A DNA stretch of 5,726 bases from Mesorhizobium sp. (lineage in GTDB: Bacteria; Pseudomonadota; Alphaproteobacteria; Rhizobiales; Rhizobiaceae), in NCBI GenBank assembly GCA_030698645.1, contig JAUYMV010000011.1, forward strand, positions 1 through 5,726, read 5' to 3'. Shown in pieces: positions 5,313 through 5,726 of the stretch. The notes beneath the pieces are model-generated. The model ran no database searches. It had not been told where the DNA came from and saw only the letters and a program-made list of their open reading frames with translations. A program made the position numbers and the translations under genes. How positions within the stretch are numbered: the first letter of the stretch is position 1; every line of letters starts with the position of its first letter.

Positions 5313-5726
5313 CTACTTCCGCAACTGGTCGCGCAGGGCGGCGAGCTTGGCGAAGGGCGAATCCGGATCGAACACGCCCGGCCGTTCCTCGCGCTTCGGC
5401 GGCGCCGCCTCGAAACGTTCGGGGCGCCGGTCCTTGTCGCGGCCGCCCGGTCGCGGCCCATCCCGGCGCGGCCCATCCTTGCGCGGCTCGTCGCGCTGGC
5501 CTTCCGGCCGGGGCGGACGCGGCGGCTTGGAATCGTCGGCCCGCCAGAGCACCTTCGGCTCCTTCGGAGCCTGCGGCTCGCGCGGACCCTTGTAGCGTTC
5601 GCGGCGGTTGCCGCCGCGCTTTTCAGCGGGCGCGCCCGCCTCGCCCGCCACGGCGTCAGCCGGCGCCGCGCCGCGCCCTCGGCCGCCGCGACGGTTCTCG
5701 CCTGCCTCGCCGTCGCGCCCGCCCTG
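5313..5726 (-). CDS. C-terminal tail of a large protein, probably a helicase (5' part outside the window)
   Basis: The minus-strand frame ending at TAG (5313-5315) is open for 137 codons to the right edge, so only the C-terminus is present. A GTG at 5651 could be mistaken for a start, but the same composition continues upstream through 5652-5726 and no ribosome binding site is evident, so this is an internal part of a longer gene. The segment is dominated by Arg, Pro, Gly, Lys and acidic residues, including RKDGPRRDGPRPGGRDKDRR, and is predicted to be disordered. It ends with a short hydrophobic, conserved-looking helix, FDPDSPFAKLAALRDQL. In rhizobia and relatives the gene upstream of this S4-domain gene and fdxA usually encodes a SUV3-like DEAD/DEAH-type helicase with just such a basic tail. 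The helicase assignment therefore rests on gene order and tail style, since no helicase motif lies inside the window. Confidence 0.62.
   Translation of the reverse strand, partial: QGGRDGEAGENRRGGRGRGAAPADAVAGEAGAPAEKRGGNRRERYKGPREPQAPKEPKVLWRADDSKPPRPPRPEGQRDEPRKDGPRRDGPRPGGRDKDRRPERFEAAPPKREERPGVFDPDSPFAKLAALRDQLRK

Overview
The window is G+C-rich (about two thirds by eye) and gene-dense. It looks like chromosomal DNA from an alphaproteobacterium, most likely of the order Hyphomicrobiales (rhizobia and relatives). The grounds are the close resemblance of the seven-iron ferredoxin to rhizobial FdxA, the order helicase tail / S4-domain protein / fdxA on one strand, and a full-length CASTOR/POLLUX-type channel of the kind found in rhizobia. 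No tRNA, rRNA, insertion sequence, CRISPR array, phage gene or secretion gene was recognised.

Left part (1-836, minus strand): the first 25 codons of a probable gene run off the left edge (1-76, preceded by a perfect Shine-Dalgarno sequence). Upstream of it lies a complete pyroglutamyl-peptidase I gene (168-836) with all three catalytic residues. A short divergent region (837-1038) holds the only clearly A+T-rich pocket there and separates pcp from the next gene.

Centre (1039-2940, plus strand): a 633-residue membrane protein with two membrane helices, a pore loop and two cytosolic RCK-like nucleotide-binding domains, resembling the plant ion channels CASTOR and POLLUX. It converges on the following genes with only 51 bases between stop codons.

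Right part (2992-5726, minus strand): in order of transcription these are the C-terminal tail of a large protein, probably a helicase (cut by the right edge), a small S4-domain RNA-binding protein (Hsp15-like), ferredoxin FdxA, a DJ-1/PfpI-family protein, and a RibD_C/dihydrofolate-reductase-like protein. The spacings are 15, 232, 131 and 37 bases, so helicase/S4 and DJ-1/reductase look like tight pairs, while fdxA probably has its own promoter. The helicase/S4 pair suggests RNA handling and ribosome quality control. FdxA carries electrons at low potential. The other two are small enzymes of unknown substrate.

Overall this is an ordinary housekeeping/accessory stretch. I do not see evidence of a new multi-gene system. 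The points most worth a second look are the bacterial CASTOR-like channel and its pore loop, and the replacement of the usual neighbour downstream of fdxA. Very long open frames opposite the channel gene and opposite the fdxA/DJ-1 genes are composition-driven shadows.
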